A stretch of DNA of 64,000 bases, from assembly GCA_026129685.1 (NCBI GenBank), contig JAHCHO010000001.1, positions 455,836-519,835 of the forward strand. The letters are read 5' to 3'. How positions within the stretch are numbered: position 1 is the first letter of the stretch; each line of letters opens with the position of its first letter. The DNA comes from Fimbriimonadaceae bacterium (GTDB taxonomy: Bacteria; Armatimonadota; Fimbriimonadia; Fimbriimonadales; Fimbriimonadaceae). Position numbers and translations under genes: made by a program. Under the pieces are notes generated by a model. The model had not been told where the DNA came from. It was given only the letters and a program-made list of their open reading frames with translations, and ran no database searches. Positions 46,053 through 55,005 of the stretch are shown one piece after another.

Positions 46053-46609
46053 CCGAGGCTCTGAACGCCCTCCTGGAAGAGACGCTGGCCGTCCGCGAAC
46101 GGGTCGTCGCCGAAGGCCGCAAAGGGAGCCGGATCGTCCCCGACTACGAACTCCTCGGCTTGGACGGGGCCCCGGTCCCTCTCTCCTCGTTGTTCGGCGA
46201 CAAGCGAGACCTCCTCGCCGTCCACAACATGGGCGCCGGTTGCACCTACTGCACCCTTTGGGCGGATGGGTTCGTCGGCCTTTACCCGCACCTTGCCGAT
46301 CGCGCCGCGTTCGTCCTCGTCTCCGGTGACCCGCCCGAGGCGGCGCGCCGCTTTTCGGAGTCGCGCGGCTGGCCGTTCCCCATCGTCTCCGGACATGACA
46401 GCGCCTTTAGCCGGGACCTCGGTTTCCTGCTTCCGAACGACGAGCGTTGGCCGGGAGTGTCCGCGTTCTACCGGGAGGACGACGGTTCGATCCGGCTCGT
46501 CGGGTCCGACGTATTCGGTCCCGGCGACCCTTACTGCGCCGCATGGCCGCTCTTTGGCCTCCTTCGAGACGGCCCGAACGGCTGGGAACCGAAGTACCGC
46601 TACGACTAG
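46049..46609 (+). CDS. DUF899 thioredoxin-like protein
   Basis: Protein of 186 aa. The thioredoxin-fold block DLLAVHNMGAGCTYCTLWAD has a C-x2-C centre as in DUF899 proteins. RAAFVLVSGDPPEAARRF and the C-terminal GDPYCAAWPLFGLL complete the family pattern. A redox or peroxide-related role is inferred; no reaction is known. The start GTG overlaps the upstream stop. A bidirectional terminator follows. Confidence 0.78.
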   Translation: MTEALNALLEETLAVRERVVAEGRKGSRIVPDYELLGLDGAPVPLSSLFGDKRDLLAVHNMGAGCTYCTLWADGFVGLYPHLADRAAFVLVSGDPPEAARRFSESRGWPFPIVSGHDSAFSRDLGFLLPNDERWPGVSAFYREDDGSIRLVGSDVFGPGDPYCAAWPLFGLLRDGPNGWEPKYRYD

Positions 46610-46636
46610 GCGAACGTCCCTCGCCGATTCGGCGGT

Positions 46637-46668
46637 GCGAACCGTTGGCGAAGGCCCCAACGGTTCGC
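46637..46668. terminator. Bidirectional terminator hairpin
   Basis: The arms GCGAACCGTTGG (46637-46648) and CCAACGGTTCGC (46657-46668) form 12 perfect pairs. It lies between the convergent DUF899 and subtilase genes. Confidence 0.8.
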
Positions 46669-46684
46669 AGTCATCCGGTACGCC

Positions 46685-49213
46685 TCAGGCGTTTCCGGAA
46701 GCGCCGAAGTTCGAGCGTAGGATGAGGAAGTCCGCCAGGTTCACCGAGCCGTCGCCGTTGAGGTCAGCGTTGGGGTTCCAAGTCCCACCGCCCGCCGACG
46801 AACCGAAAGCCGCCCGTAGCGCGAGGAAGTCCGCCAGGTTCACGGAGTTGTCGCCGTTCACGTCCCCGTTTGCGGAGGTGAAGCTCAGACCCGAGACGCC
46901 GCCCGCCGGGATGTTCACGCTCGAGAGCACCCGACGCAGTCCGTGCGGGTACTTCGCCGCGATGTCGCGCGTACCGGTAAGGCTCGTCTGCACGGTGAAC
47001 GCGCCGTTCGCGGCGGGCGTGACCGTGTGCGTCTCGAGCGCCGTCGTCGAACCGGGGTTCCGGATCGCCACCGTCAGCGTTCGGTTCGCATAGCTCGACG
47101 AGTAGCCCGTCATCGTGGCCGTCCCCGCCACCGCCGTTCCGTTGGTCAGGGTCGCGGTGACGACGGTGGTCATGCCGGCCCCGTTCGTGTAGGTGCCGCG
47201 CAGGTAGAACGTGCCGTTGCCCAGCGTGAGGCCGGTGAGGACCTCCGTGTCCGAGTCCACGGGCAGAATCTGTTTGTCCGCCATCACTTCGGCGCCGCCG
47301 TTGGTGGTGCCGATCCGCCAGACGATCGTGTCCAGGCCCGTCTCGGGGTCGAACGCGCGGTGTCGAACCGTCATCGTGGTGGCGGTGTTGGCGAGGATTT
47401 GGAAACGGGGAACCTCGGGGGGATTCGTGTCCCAGGAGAAGGTGCCGCACCAGAAGTCGACGCCCGGTAGGTCGCAACCCTCTTTGATCACGCGCCGCAA
47501 CGTCTTGAGCTGGCCGTCCGGCGCGGTCGTGAAGTCGTAGGTTCCGGGAACGAGGTATTGGAACCGGTACCCGCCGTCCGCGAGGGTCGTCGTCTGGAAC
47601 TGCTGGTTCGTTACGATGTTCTTCGCCTTCACCGCCACGTTTGCGGTCGGAGTGGCGTTCTTGTAGACCCGACCCTCGATGGACCCGACGGTGGACCCGC
47701 GAACGTTGCTGTCCGTCATCAGCCCTTCGACGTCGAGGACGCCATAGCCATAGTTCGTTTCCCAAGTCCCGCCGAATTGGGGTGAGGCTTGGAAGGCGGT
47801 CTTCTCGATCGCCTGGTAGGCCCGCACGTTGGCCCAGCCCTGGTCTTGGCGCAGACCGAACTTACCGTAGTAGAGGCCCGCCGCGCCGCTCACCTGGGGG
47901 GTCGCCATCGAAGTCCCGATCAGGTAGCCGTGGCCGAGATCGTAGCCGATCAAGCCGAGGGCGCTTCGGTTCTCGTACAAGTAGTGCGTCGTCAGCTTGG
48001 TGGTCGAGAAGATGTACTGGAAGTAGAAGACGCTGTTGACGAAATCCATGATGACGTCGCCGCCGGGCGCCGCGATGTCCACGTGAGCTCCCCGATTCGT
48101 GTAGCTCGAGGCGGGGGCGTAGTTGGCGGTGAGCGCGGAAACGCCCATCGCCCCGCTGCAGGCCGCCGGGTAGAAGAGTTGCTCCAGCGCGTTGTTGCCG
48201 GCCGCAGAGACGATCAGGCAGCCCTTTTGAAAGGCGTGGGTCACCGCGTCCTGCATGAGTTGGCTGTAGTTCGGCGTCCCGAGCGACAGGTTGATGATGT
48301 CCGCCCCGTTGTCGGCGGCCCAGTAGATCGCGGCGGCCGCCTCCGCGTCGGTGGCGAACGCCTCGTCGTCGAACACGCGCAGAATCCAGCCCTTCGAGTT
48401 GTAGCCGACGCCGATCACCCCGTGGGTGTTGTAGGCCCCGTTGTTCCCGGCGGCGAACGCCAGGCCGGAGACGTGGGTGCCGTGCCCGTACTGATCCTGC
48501 GGGGTGCCCGCCGGATAGACCGCGCCGAGGCGGAACTCGAACGACTTCGCATATTCGATCTGTCCCCCCTGGGTCGTGTCCGCTCCGGCGCCTCCCGCGT
48601 TACGAAAGTCGGGGTGGTTCATTTCCGCGCCGGTATCGATGATCGCGATGGCGGGGGTGTTGGTGGGCTTAGTGGCAGCGGTGTACCACTGGTTCGGCCA
48701 GTCCGACCAACCTTCTTCCGCCCAGATGTCGCCAAGGTTCCAGCACCGTCGAAACGTCACCGGGTCCTCGCTGCCGTTGAAGATCATCTCCTCCCGATCC
48801 TCGATCGCCCGGAAATCCGGGTCGTTGGGTTCGGTCCAGAGAAGGGTGAGGCGATTGGCGGGGGTGGCGAGGAACACGCCCGGACGTTTGGCGACTCGAG
48901 GCGCGAGGGCGACCGAGTTCTCGGTAGGCGCCAGAATCCACAGCGTCCAACCCGACTCGCCGATCTGGTTGGCGAACACCCCGTCGATGCCCAACTCGAA
49001 AGCCGTCATCCGCTGCAATCCGGCGGACCGGCGCAACGCGGCGGCTCGATCCGGCCGCATCTTCACAAGGAGGCGATCGCGCACGAGTTCGCCCTGAAAG
49101 CCCTTTCCGGGAACGACGGCGCTCGGCGGAACGGACCCTCTCGTTTGGGCGACCGCGACGGACGCGACGATCGAGAGTGCGAAGGTGAACAGCAGAAACC
49201 GGTGCAAGCGCAT
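46685..49213 (-). CDS. Secreted subtilisin-like protease with dockerin-like repeats
   Basis: S8 peptidase of 842 aa. A signal peptide (about 1-22) and a propeptide-like region to about 130 are followed by the catalytic triad D193 (IAIIDTGAEM), H244 (GHGTHVSG) and S435 (GTSMATPQ), with oxyanion N340 (SAAGNN). After about residue 520 come a carboxypeptidase-regulatory-like beta domain (SIEGRVYKNATPTANVAVKA) and further beta domains. The C-terminal end carries two dockerin type I-like calcium loops (GDVNGDNSVNLADFLALRAA; LNGDGSVNLADFLILRSN). It is exported; the repeats may bind a surface cohesin. The ATG at 49213 starts the signal peptide. Confidence 0.9.
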   Translation of the reverse strand: MRLHRFLLFTFALSIVASVAVAQTRGSVPPSAVVPGKGFQGELVRDRLLVKMRPDRAAALRRSAGLQRMTAFELGIDGVFANQIGESGWTLWILAPTENSVALAPRVAKRPGVFLATPANRLTLLWTEPNDPDFRAIEDREEMIFNGSEDPVTFRRCWNLGDIWAEEGWSDWPNQWYTAATKPTNTPAIAIIDTGAEMNHPDFRNAGGAGADTTQGGQIEYAKSFEFRLGAVYPAGTPQDQYGHGTHVSGLAFAAGNNGAYNTHGVIGVGYNSKGWILRVFDDEAFATDAEAAAAIYWAADNGADIINLSLGTPNYSQLMQDAVTHAFQKGCLIVSAAGNNALEQLFYPAACSGAMGVSALTANYAPASSYTNRGAHVDIAAPGGDVIMDFVNSVFYFQYIFSTTKLTTHYLYENRSALGLIGYDLGHGYLIGTSMATPQVSGAAGLYYGKFGLRQDQGWANVRAYQAIEKTAFQASPQFGGTWETNYGYGVLDVEGLMTDSNVRGSTVGSIEGRVYKNATPTANVAVKAKNIVTNQQFQTTTLADGGYRFQYLVPGTYDFTTAPDGQLKTLRRVIKEGCDLPGVDFWCGTFSWDTNPPEVPRFQILANTATTMTVRHRAFDPETGLDTIVWRIGTTNGGAEVMADKQILPVDSDTEVLTGLTLGNGTFYLRGTYTNGAGMTTVVTATLTNGTAVAGTATMTGYSSSYANRTLTVAIRNPGSTTALETHTVTPAANGAFTVQTSLTGTRDIAAKYPHGLRRVLSSVNIPAGGVSGLSFTSANGDVNGDNSVNLADFLALRAAFGSSAGGGTWNPNADLNGDGSVNLADFLILRSNFGASGNA

Positions 49214-49335
49214 GGCGAACCTGACATCGGGTTTAGACGACCTTTCGGCGGACGTCTGTTCCCGACCCCCCTCTATCCTACGCCAAGTCCCCATTGCGGG
49301 CAAGCATAATGACGAGGTTTCGTGAGCCACCCGCA

Positions 49336-51675
49336 ATGAGAACCCCGCGCCTCCTCGCCGTCCTTCCGGTCGCCTTGGCCGCCTTCGGATGGTCCGCACC
49401 CGTCCGAACCTACGACCTGCTCGACGTGGACTGGTCGGTGAAGCTGTTCCCGGAGAAGCGGGCGATCGTCGGCGAGGTGACGAACACCATCCGGCCTCTG
49501 GCGGACGGTCTGCGCACGTTCGAGTTCCATTGCGCCAAGTTGCTCGTTTCGGAGGTGCGCGTGAACGGCGCGCGGACGCCGTTCGTCCAAGCCGAGCCCT
49601 CCCTCCGAATCACCCTCCCAAAACCGGCGGGCAAAAAGGACGCTTTGAAGGTCACGATCGCCTATTCCGGCGTCCCGCAAGGCGGCGTCTACTTCGTCGC
49701 GCCCGAGGACGCGTTTCCCGCCAAGACGTGGATGGTCTACACCCAGGGCGAGATGGAGGACACCCGCTACTGGTTGCCGACCTACGACTATCCGAACGAC
49801 AAGGCGACCTCGCGCGGCACGATCGAGGTGCCCGCCGGCTGGAACGTCCTGAGCAACGGCGCCCGCAAGGCCGTCGTTCCGCAGGCCAATCGGACGATCT
49901 ACAAGTGGGCCATCGAGCAGCCGCACTCCACCTACCTCATTTCGTTCGTGGCCGGCCCCTATTCCGAGATCGTCGAGAAATGGGGAGACCTGCCCGTGTC
50001 GGTCTACGTCCCCAAGGGACTCGAGACGTGGGGCAAAGCGAGCTTCGGCGGCACGAACGACATGGTCCGCTTCTACAGCGAGCTTACGGGCTTCAAGTAC
50101 CCCTACGCAAAGTTCGCCCAGGCCTTGGTCGCCGACTTTCCGTTCGGCGGCATGGAGAACATCTCGGCGGTGACGAACACGATCGGAGCCCTTCACCCGG
50201 TGGAGGAAAAGCCCTTGGAAGACGCCATGGGCCTGAACCTCCACGAACTGGCCCACCAGTGGTTCGGGGATACCGTCACCACCCCGAACTGGTCGCACAT
50301 ATGGGTCAACGAGGGCTTCGCGTCCTTCCTTCCCAACTTCTACGTGCGCTACAAGAAGGGTCAGGACCTCTACGATCTGGGCCGGCTCGGGGCGTTCGAC
50401 GGGGCACTCGCCGCGCATTCGGGCTCGAACCGCCCGATGGTCTGGACCGGCTACAAGGAGCCGATCGAGATGTTCGACGGCTTCGCCTATGCGGGAGGCG
50501 CCGCCCGGATGTTCATGCTGATGCACAAGCTGGGCGAGAAGCGATTCTGGGCGGCGATCAAGGCGATGTTCGCCGAGCGGGCCTTCACTAACGTCAACAC
50601 CGAGCAGGTATTCGCCTCGATCGAAAAAGCGACGGGCGAAAAGCTGGACACCTTCCGCAAGCAGTGGTTCTACCGCGCCGCCGCGCCGAATCTCACGGTG
50701 AAGCGGAAGGGCGGCCGGGTGATCCTGGAGCAGAAGGAACCCGCGTTCGACCTTGAGGTGGACGTCTGGATCCTCAACGGCGGTCAATGGACCAAGGTCT
50801 ACGTGCCCATGACCCAAGCGACGGTCACGGTCGAGGCTCCCGGCGCGACCGGGCCCGTTCTCGTGGACCCCGAGGTCTGGATCATGGCGGACGTGACCTA
50901 CGACTTTCCGATTTCGACCGCCGACTTTGACGCTCTCTACCGGCACGCTCCGAACGCCGCGCAGCGTCTGAGGCTGATCCGGCTGATGGTTGAAAGGAAG
51001 GACAACGACGCCCTCGCCGCCGCCTTCAAGACGGAGAAGACTCCCGAACTGGTGGCCGAGATCGTGCGATCCGTACCCGTCGAACGGACGGACCTGTTGC
51101 TGACGGCGCTCGACAACTCGGACCTGCGCGTGCGGCAAGCTGCGGTGGGTTCGCTGGGCAACTCGAAGGACCCGGCGGTGGCCCAACGGCTGAAGGCGAT
51201 GTGGCTGATAAAGTCGGCGATGCCGACCGGATTGCGCGCGGACCTTCTCGGCGCCGTGCTGAACGTCACCAACGACATGGCCCTCGCCAAGACCAGTCTC
51301 GAGGTGGACAGCTTCCACGACGCGATCCGCGGTCGGGCGTTCTCGTGGCTCGTCCAGCACGACCGACAAGCGGGGTACGACGCCGCGATGCGCTTCGCCC
51401 AGAACGCCCCGAACTACTCGATCCGTGTCGCGGCGTTGGGCGCGCTGGGCGGCATGAAGGACCTGGACGCGTCGCGGGCGGGCCTGCGACTGCTGATGCG
51501 GACGGTTCAGGAGTCGCCGTTCCAGGCCCAGACGACCGCGTTGCGGGCGCTCCAGCAGTACGGGGACCCCATCGCCCTCGCCGTCGTCGAGCCCCTGATG
51601 GATCACGGCATGCATTTCGTCCGCAACAGCGCGCGCGGATGCGTCGAGACCCTTCGCGCGGCCGCGAAAAACTAG
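49336..51675 (+). CDS. M1 family aminopeptidase with HEAT-like C terminus
   Basis: Zinc aminopeptidase of 779 aa with a signal peptide (about 1-21). It has the exopeptidase loop as FGGMENISA (270-278; GAMEN in most M1 enzymes). The zinc site HELAHQWFGD (H303, E304, H307) is completed by E326 in NEGFASF. The last 250 residues are helical repeats (LLTALDNSDLRVRQAAVGSL, IRVAALGALGGMKDLDASRA) typical of HEAT-like ends in this family. It probably trims peptides outside the cytoplasm. Its stop overlaps that of the convergent nucleoside hydrolase gene at CTAG. Confidence 0.92.
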   Translation: MRTPRLLAVLPVALAAFGWSAPVRTYDLLDVDWSVKLFPEKRAIVGEVTNTIRPLADGLRTFEFHCAKLLVSEVRVNGARTPFVQAEPSLRITLPKPAGKKDALKVTIAYSGVPQGGVYFVAPEDAFPAKTWMVYTQGEMEDTRYWLPTYDYPNDKATSRGTIEVPAGWNVLSNGARKAVVPQANRTIYKWAIEQPHSTYLISFVAGPYSEIVEKWGDLPVSVYVPKGLETWGKASFGGTNDMVRFYSELTGFKYPYAKFAQALVADFPFGGMENISAVTNTIGALHPVEEKPLEDAMGLNLHELAHQWFGDTVTTPNWSHIWVNEGFASFLPNFYVRYKKGQDLYDLGRLGAFDGALAAHSGSNRPMVWTGYKEPIEMFDGFAYAGGAARMFMLMHKLGEKRFWAAIKAMFAERAFTNVNTEQVFASIEKATGEKLDTFRKQWFYRAAAPNLTVKRKGGRVILEQKEPAFDLEVDVWILNGGQWTKVYVPMTQATVTVEAPGATGPVLVDPEVWIMADVTYDFPISTADFDALYRHAPNAAQRLRLIRLMVERKDNDALAAAFKTEKTPELVAEIVRSVPVERTDLLLTALDNSDLRVRQAAVGSLGNSKDPAVAQRLKAMWLIKSAMPTGLRADLLGAVLNVTNDMALAKTSLEVDSFHDAIRGRAFSWLVQHDRQAGYDAAMRFAQNAPNYSIRVAALGALGGMKDLDASRAGLRLLMRTVQESPFQAQTTALRALQQYGDPIALAVVEPLMDHGMHFVRNSARGCVETLRAAAKN

Positions 51676-52556
51676 TCCCGTCCGATCTTCGCGAACAAGT
51701 CGCGGAAGATCGCGTTGCGCGCGCACCAGGTGGCGACGGAGACGTCGTGCCGGTCCTCCGGGTGTTCGTACCGGAGGTCCTCGGTGAGCCAGGGTGACCG
51801 CACGATTATCGTCGGCACCCAGGCCGGATTCACCATCCAGGCCGATACCGCCACGTCCCAGATCTCCTTCGCGTAGGCGAAATGGTCCCGGTGGTGGTCG
51901 GCGACGATGGCCGCCAGGTACCGTCCGAGCCGGCTGCCGCCGATGTCCCTCGAAAGGTCGTCGGGGGACACGAGCAGGTGCGACGAGACCCCCAAGGCGG
52001 GCACGTTGATCAACGGGACCCCGCAATCGAGCAGCACCCGCGCCGCCGCCGGATCGCCCTGGAGGTTGAACTCCCGCTGATCGGTCCAGTCCCATGCGTG
52101 GCCGCCGAGCCAGACCACGACGGTCCGTTCCACCAGCCCGGGGTCGAGCAACAGCGCGGACGCCACGTTCGTCGCCGCCCCCGTCGCCAGAACGTACAGG
52201 GGTTCCTCTCCTCGGCGACTCGCCTCGAGGATCGCCTGAACCCCCGCCGAGTCGACCGCGCCCTGGTCCCCGATCGTTCGCTCCGCGCCTCGAAACGCCG
52301 GGACGTCCCTTCCCATGATCTCGAGCAGGCGGAGGATTTCGTCGAAGCTCTTCTCCATCCCCTCCTTCGCGGTGGCCGCCCGTTCGTTCACGAAGGGGGC
52401 GGCGACGATCGCCTCGACCCTCATGCGATCCGGGCTCAGGAGCGAATGGGCGATGAAGAACTGGTCGTCCACCTCGTTGAAGGCGTCGGTGTCCAAGATC
52501 ACCCGTGGGACAAACGAGGCAGGTTGCAGGCGGGTCAGGCGGAGTTCGGGGGTCAT
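51672..52556 (-). CDS. Nucleoside hydrolase
   Basis: Hydrolase of 294 aa that splits nucleosides into base and ribose. The N-terminal calcium-binding motif VILDTDAFNEVDDQFFIAHS (DTD...DD) is near residue 20. LYVLATGAATNVASALLLDP is the conserved TN..ALAL block. VVWLGGHAWDW and the later VADHHRDHFAYAKEIWDVAV supply further active-site residues. It is the last gene of a four-gene operon with a ribose-type ABC importer; its ATG overlaps the permease stop (ATGA). Import followed by hydrolysis of nucleosides is the likely pathway. Confidence 0.9.
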   Translation of the reverse strand: MTPELRLTRLQPASFVPRVILDTDAFNEVDDQFFIAHSLLSPDRMRVEAIVAAPFVNERAATAKEGMEKSFDEILRLLEIMGRDVPAFRGAERTIGDQGAVDSAGVQAILEASRRGEEPLYVLATGAATNVASALLLDPGLVERTVVVWLGGHAWDWTDQREFNLQGDPAAARVLLDCGVPLINVPALGVSSHLLVSPDDLSRDIGGSRLGRYLAAIVADHHRDHFAYAKEIWDVAVSAWMVNPAWVPTIIVRSPWLTEDLRYEHPEDRHDVSVATWCARNAIFRDLFAKIGRD

Positions 52557-53512
52557 GGGGATCGGGCGGAAGTCTTGCGCATCGCGGCCGCTCGGCGCAC
52601 CAGTTCGTCGGCAAGGACGCCGATCAGGATGACCGCGCCGATCACCGCGAACTCGAGTTGGGTGGCGATGCCGAGAAGGTTGATCGCGTTGTATAGGACG
52701 CGCACGATCGCCGTCCCGATCAGGACGCCAAGGATGCTGCCGTAGCCGCCGCGCAAACTGCAACTGCCGAGGACCGCGCCGGCGATGGCGTACAACTCGA
52801 AGAAGTTGCCGTGGCCCGAGGGCTGCACCGAGTTCAGGTCGAGCGCGAACAGCACGCCGCCGAAACCCGCCGCCAAGGCCGAGACGACGTAGGTCGTGAT
52901 GATCACCCGGTCCACCGGAACGCCGCTGAGCCGCGCCGTCTTGTCGTTTCGGCCCACCGCCAGCAAGTGCCGCCCGAAAACGGTGAGGTTCAAAAACACC
53001 GAGGCGACCAGGGCGATCAACAGCAAGAACAGGAACGGGTTCGGGAGGCCGAACAGCGTGCCCGCCGCCAGTTGCTTCGTATCCTGATAGCCGACGCCGA
53101 AGCCTTGGGTCGCGTCGCCCGTGATGTAGCGCGCCGCGCCCCGGTACACGAACAGGCCGCAGAGGGTGACCACGAACGGCTGCAATTTCAGCTTGGTCAC
53201 CAGTAGGCCGTGGATGAGCCCAAGGCCCGCGCTGAGGCCGAGGACGACCAAGATCGCCACGGGCATCGGCAAGCCGTGGTCCTTCGCGAGCATCGGCAAC
53301 AGGCAGCCGACGAGGCCCACGATCGAGCCGACCGACAGATCGATGCCCCCGGTCATGATGACGAACGCCTCGCCGACCGACAGGATGCCGTACATCCCGA
53401 CCCAGCGGCCGAGGTTCGACATGTTCTCCGCCTGGAGGAAGCGGTGGTCCTGAAGGCTCGTCGCGATCACGACGACCGCCAGCAACACCGCGATGCCGAC
53501 GATGCGCTTCAT
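52553..53512 (-). CDS. Ribose/nucleoside-type ABC transporter permease
   Basis: RbsC-like membrane permease of 319 aa with about 8-10 helices. Diagnostic blocks are GGIDLSVGSIVGLVGCLLPM and TLCGLFVYRGAARYITGD. AVGRNDKTARLSGVPVDRV follows, which is the ATPase-coupling segment of the family. The start ATG at 53512 overlaps the ATPase stop (ATGA). It imports a sugar or nucleoside with the neighbouring ATPase and lipoprotein. The nucleoside hydrolase next to it points to nucleosides rather than free ribose. Confidence 0.9.
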   Translation of the reverse strand: MKRIVGIAVLLAVVVIATSLQDHRFLQAENMSNLGRWVGMYGILSVGEAFVIMTGGIDLSVGSIVGLVGCLLPMLAKDHGLPMPVAILVVLGLSAGLGLIHGLLVTKLKLQPFVVTLCGLFVYRGAARYITGDATQGFGVGYQDTKQLAAGTLFGLPNPFLFLLLIALVASVFLNLTVFGRHLLAVGRNDKTARLSGVPVDRVIITTYVVSALAAGFGGVLFALDLNSVQPSGHGNFFELYAIAGAVLGSCSLRGGYGSILGVLIGTAIVRVLYNAINLLGIATQLEFAVIGAVILIGVLADELVRRAAAMRKTSARSP

Positions 53513-55005
53513 CGCGCCCCTCCGGTGGCGAGCCGCATGATGCCTTCCTCGGTGGCGTCGGTCGGGGAGACCTCCCCCCGAATCGCTCCTTCGTGCATCA
53601 CAACGATCCGGTCGGGAACCGTGAGAATCTCGTGCATGTCGCTCGAAACCATAAGCGCGCCCATCCCTTGCTCGGTCAGACCCCGCACCAGTTCGTAGAT
53701 CTCTTCCTTGGCGCCGACGTCCACGCCCCGGGTCGGCTCGTCGAGAATCAGCACCTTCGGGTCGCGGGCCAGCCACTTGGCGAACACCACCTTCTGCTGG
53801 TTTCCGCCGGAGAGGCCCTCGGCGAACTTGCCGACGTCGGTCGTCTTGATCCCAAGTTTGCCGCGCCACAACTCGGCCAATCGGCGCAAAGTGGCCCAGT
53901 TCAGGAACGGCCCGTTGAGGAGCGAGGAAAGGTTGGGAAGCGCGATGTTCTCCGCCACGCTCAGGTCGAGCACGAGGCCGTCCTGCTTGCGGTCCTCCGG
54001 GACCAGCGCCAAGCCCGCCGCCATCGCCTGGGCGGGGTTGCGCAACCGAACGAGGCGGCCCGCGACGCGAATTTCACCCTCGTAGGGGAGGAGTCCGAAG
54101 AGCGCGCGCGTGAGCGTCGACCGTCCTGCCCCGACCAGGCCCGCCAGACCAACGATCTCGCCGGGGTACACGGCCAGGTTAACGGGGGCGCGTCCGAAGA
54201 CCCTCAAGTCCTTGAGTTCGAGCACGGGAGGGGTCTCGGCGCGTTCCCGAACCGGCGAGGGCTTCCGGGTGCGGGCCGGAATGTCTCGCCCCACCATGAG
54301 CCGAATCATGGTCTCGGGCGCGATCGCTTCCTTGGCCAACTCCCCGGTCTTCAGGCCGTCTCGCAACACGACCACTCGGTCGGCGACCTCGGTCACTTCC
54401 CCCAGCCGGTGGGACACGTAGAGCACGCCGACGCCCCGATCGCGCAGACGCCGAATGACCGCAAAGAGCTTGTCGGTTTCCGAAAGGCTGAGACTCGACG
54501 TCGGCTCGTCCATGATCACGATCCGCGCCTCGATCGAGAGCGCCTTCGCGACTTCGACCAGCTGACACTGGCCGATGGAGAGGCGCTCGACCGAGTCCCG
54601 GGGACCCATCTCGACCGCCAACTCGCGCAAGTGGTGGGCGGTCTCACGGTCCATCCGGGCCCGATCCACCATTCCGAGGCGGTGCGGCTCGCGCCCCAAG
54701 AACACGTTCTCGGCGACGCTCAGGTTGTCCGACAGGTTGAGTTCCTGGTGGATCAGCGCGATGCCCAACCGGGTGGCGTCCTGCACCGACCGGATCGCGC
54801 ACGCCCGCCCGTCGAGGAGCACCTCTCCCGAGTCCGGGCGTTCGACCCCACCCAGGATCTTCAGGAGGGTGCTCTTACCCGCGCCGTTCTCCCCGACGAG
54901 GCCGAGGACCTCGCCCGCCTCGAGGCGCAACGAAACGCCGCCAAGAGCCTGCACTCCCGGAAAGCTCTTGGCGACGTTTCGAACCTCGAGGAGCGGAACG
55001 GTCAC
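53509..55005 (-). CDS. Sugar/nucleoside ABC transporter ATPase (two domains)
   Basis: RbsA-like protein of 498 aa with two ATP-binding cassettes. The first has Walker A GLVGENGAGKSTLL (about 36-49), signature LSIGQCQLVE and Walker B IVIMDEPTSSLS. The second has a degenerate Walker A GLAGLVGAGRSTL, signature LSGGNQQKVV and VLILDEPTRGVD. An altered second Walker A is normal for this family. The start is GTG at 55005, overlapping the stop of the binding-protein gene (GTGA). It drives the permease encoded next. Confidence 0.93.
   Translation of the reverse strand: MTVPLLEVRNVAKSFPGVQALGGVSLRLEAGEVLGLVGENGAGKSTLLKILGGVERPDSGEVLLDGRACAIRSVQDATRLGIALIHQELNLSDNLSVAENVFLGREPHRLGMVDRARMDRETAHHLRELAVEMGPRDSVERLSIGQCQLVEVAKALSIEARIVIMDEPTSSLSLSETDKLFAVIRRLRDRGVGVLYVSHRLGEVTEVADRVVVLRDGLKTGELAKEAIAPETMIRLMVGRDIPARTRKPSPVRERAETPPVLELKDLRVFGRAPVNLAVYPGEIVGLAGLVGAGRSTLTRALFGLLPYEGEIRVAGRLVRLRNPAQAMAAGLALVPEDRKQDGLVLDLSVAENIALPNLSSLLNGPFLNWATLRRLAELWRGKLGIKTTDVGKFAEGLSGGNQQKVVFAKWLARDPKVLILDEPTRGVDVGAKEEIYELVRGLTEQGMGALMVSSDMHEILTVPDRIVVMHEGAIRGEVSPTDATEEGIMRLATGGAR

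Noticed and set aside
49273..52614. A 1113-codon minus-strand frame opposite the M1 peptidase gene
   Set aside because: It is antisense to a complete, motif-verified gene and is Arg/Gly/His-rich without domains.
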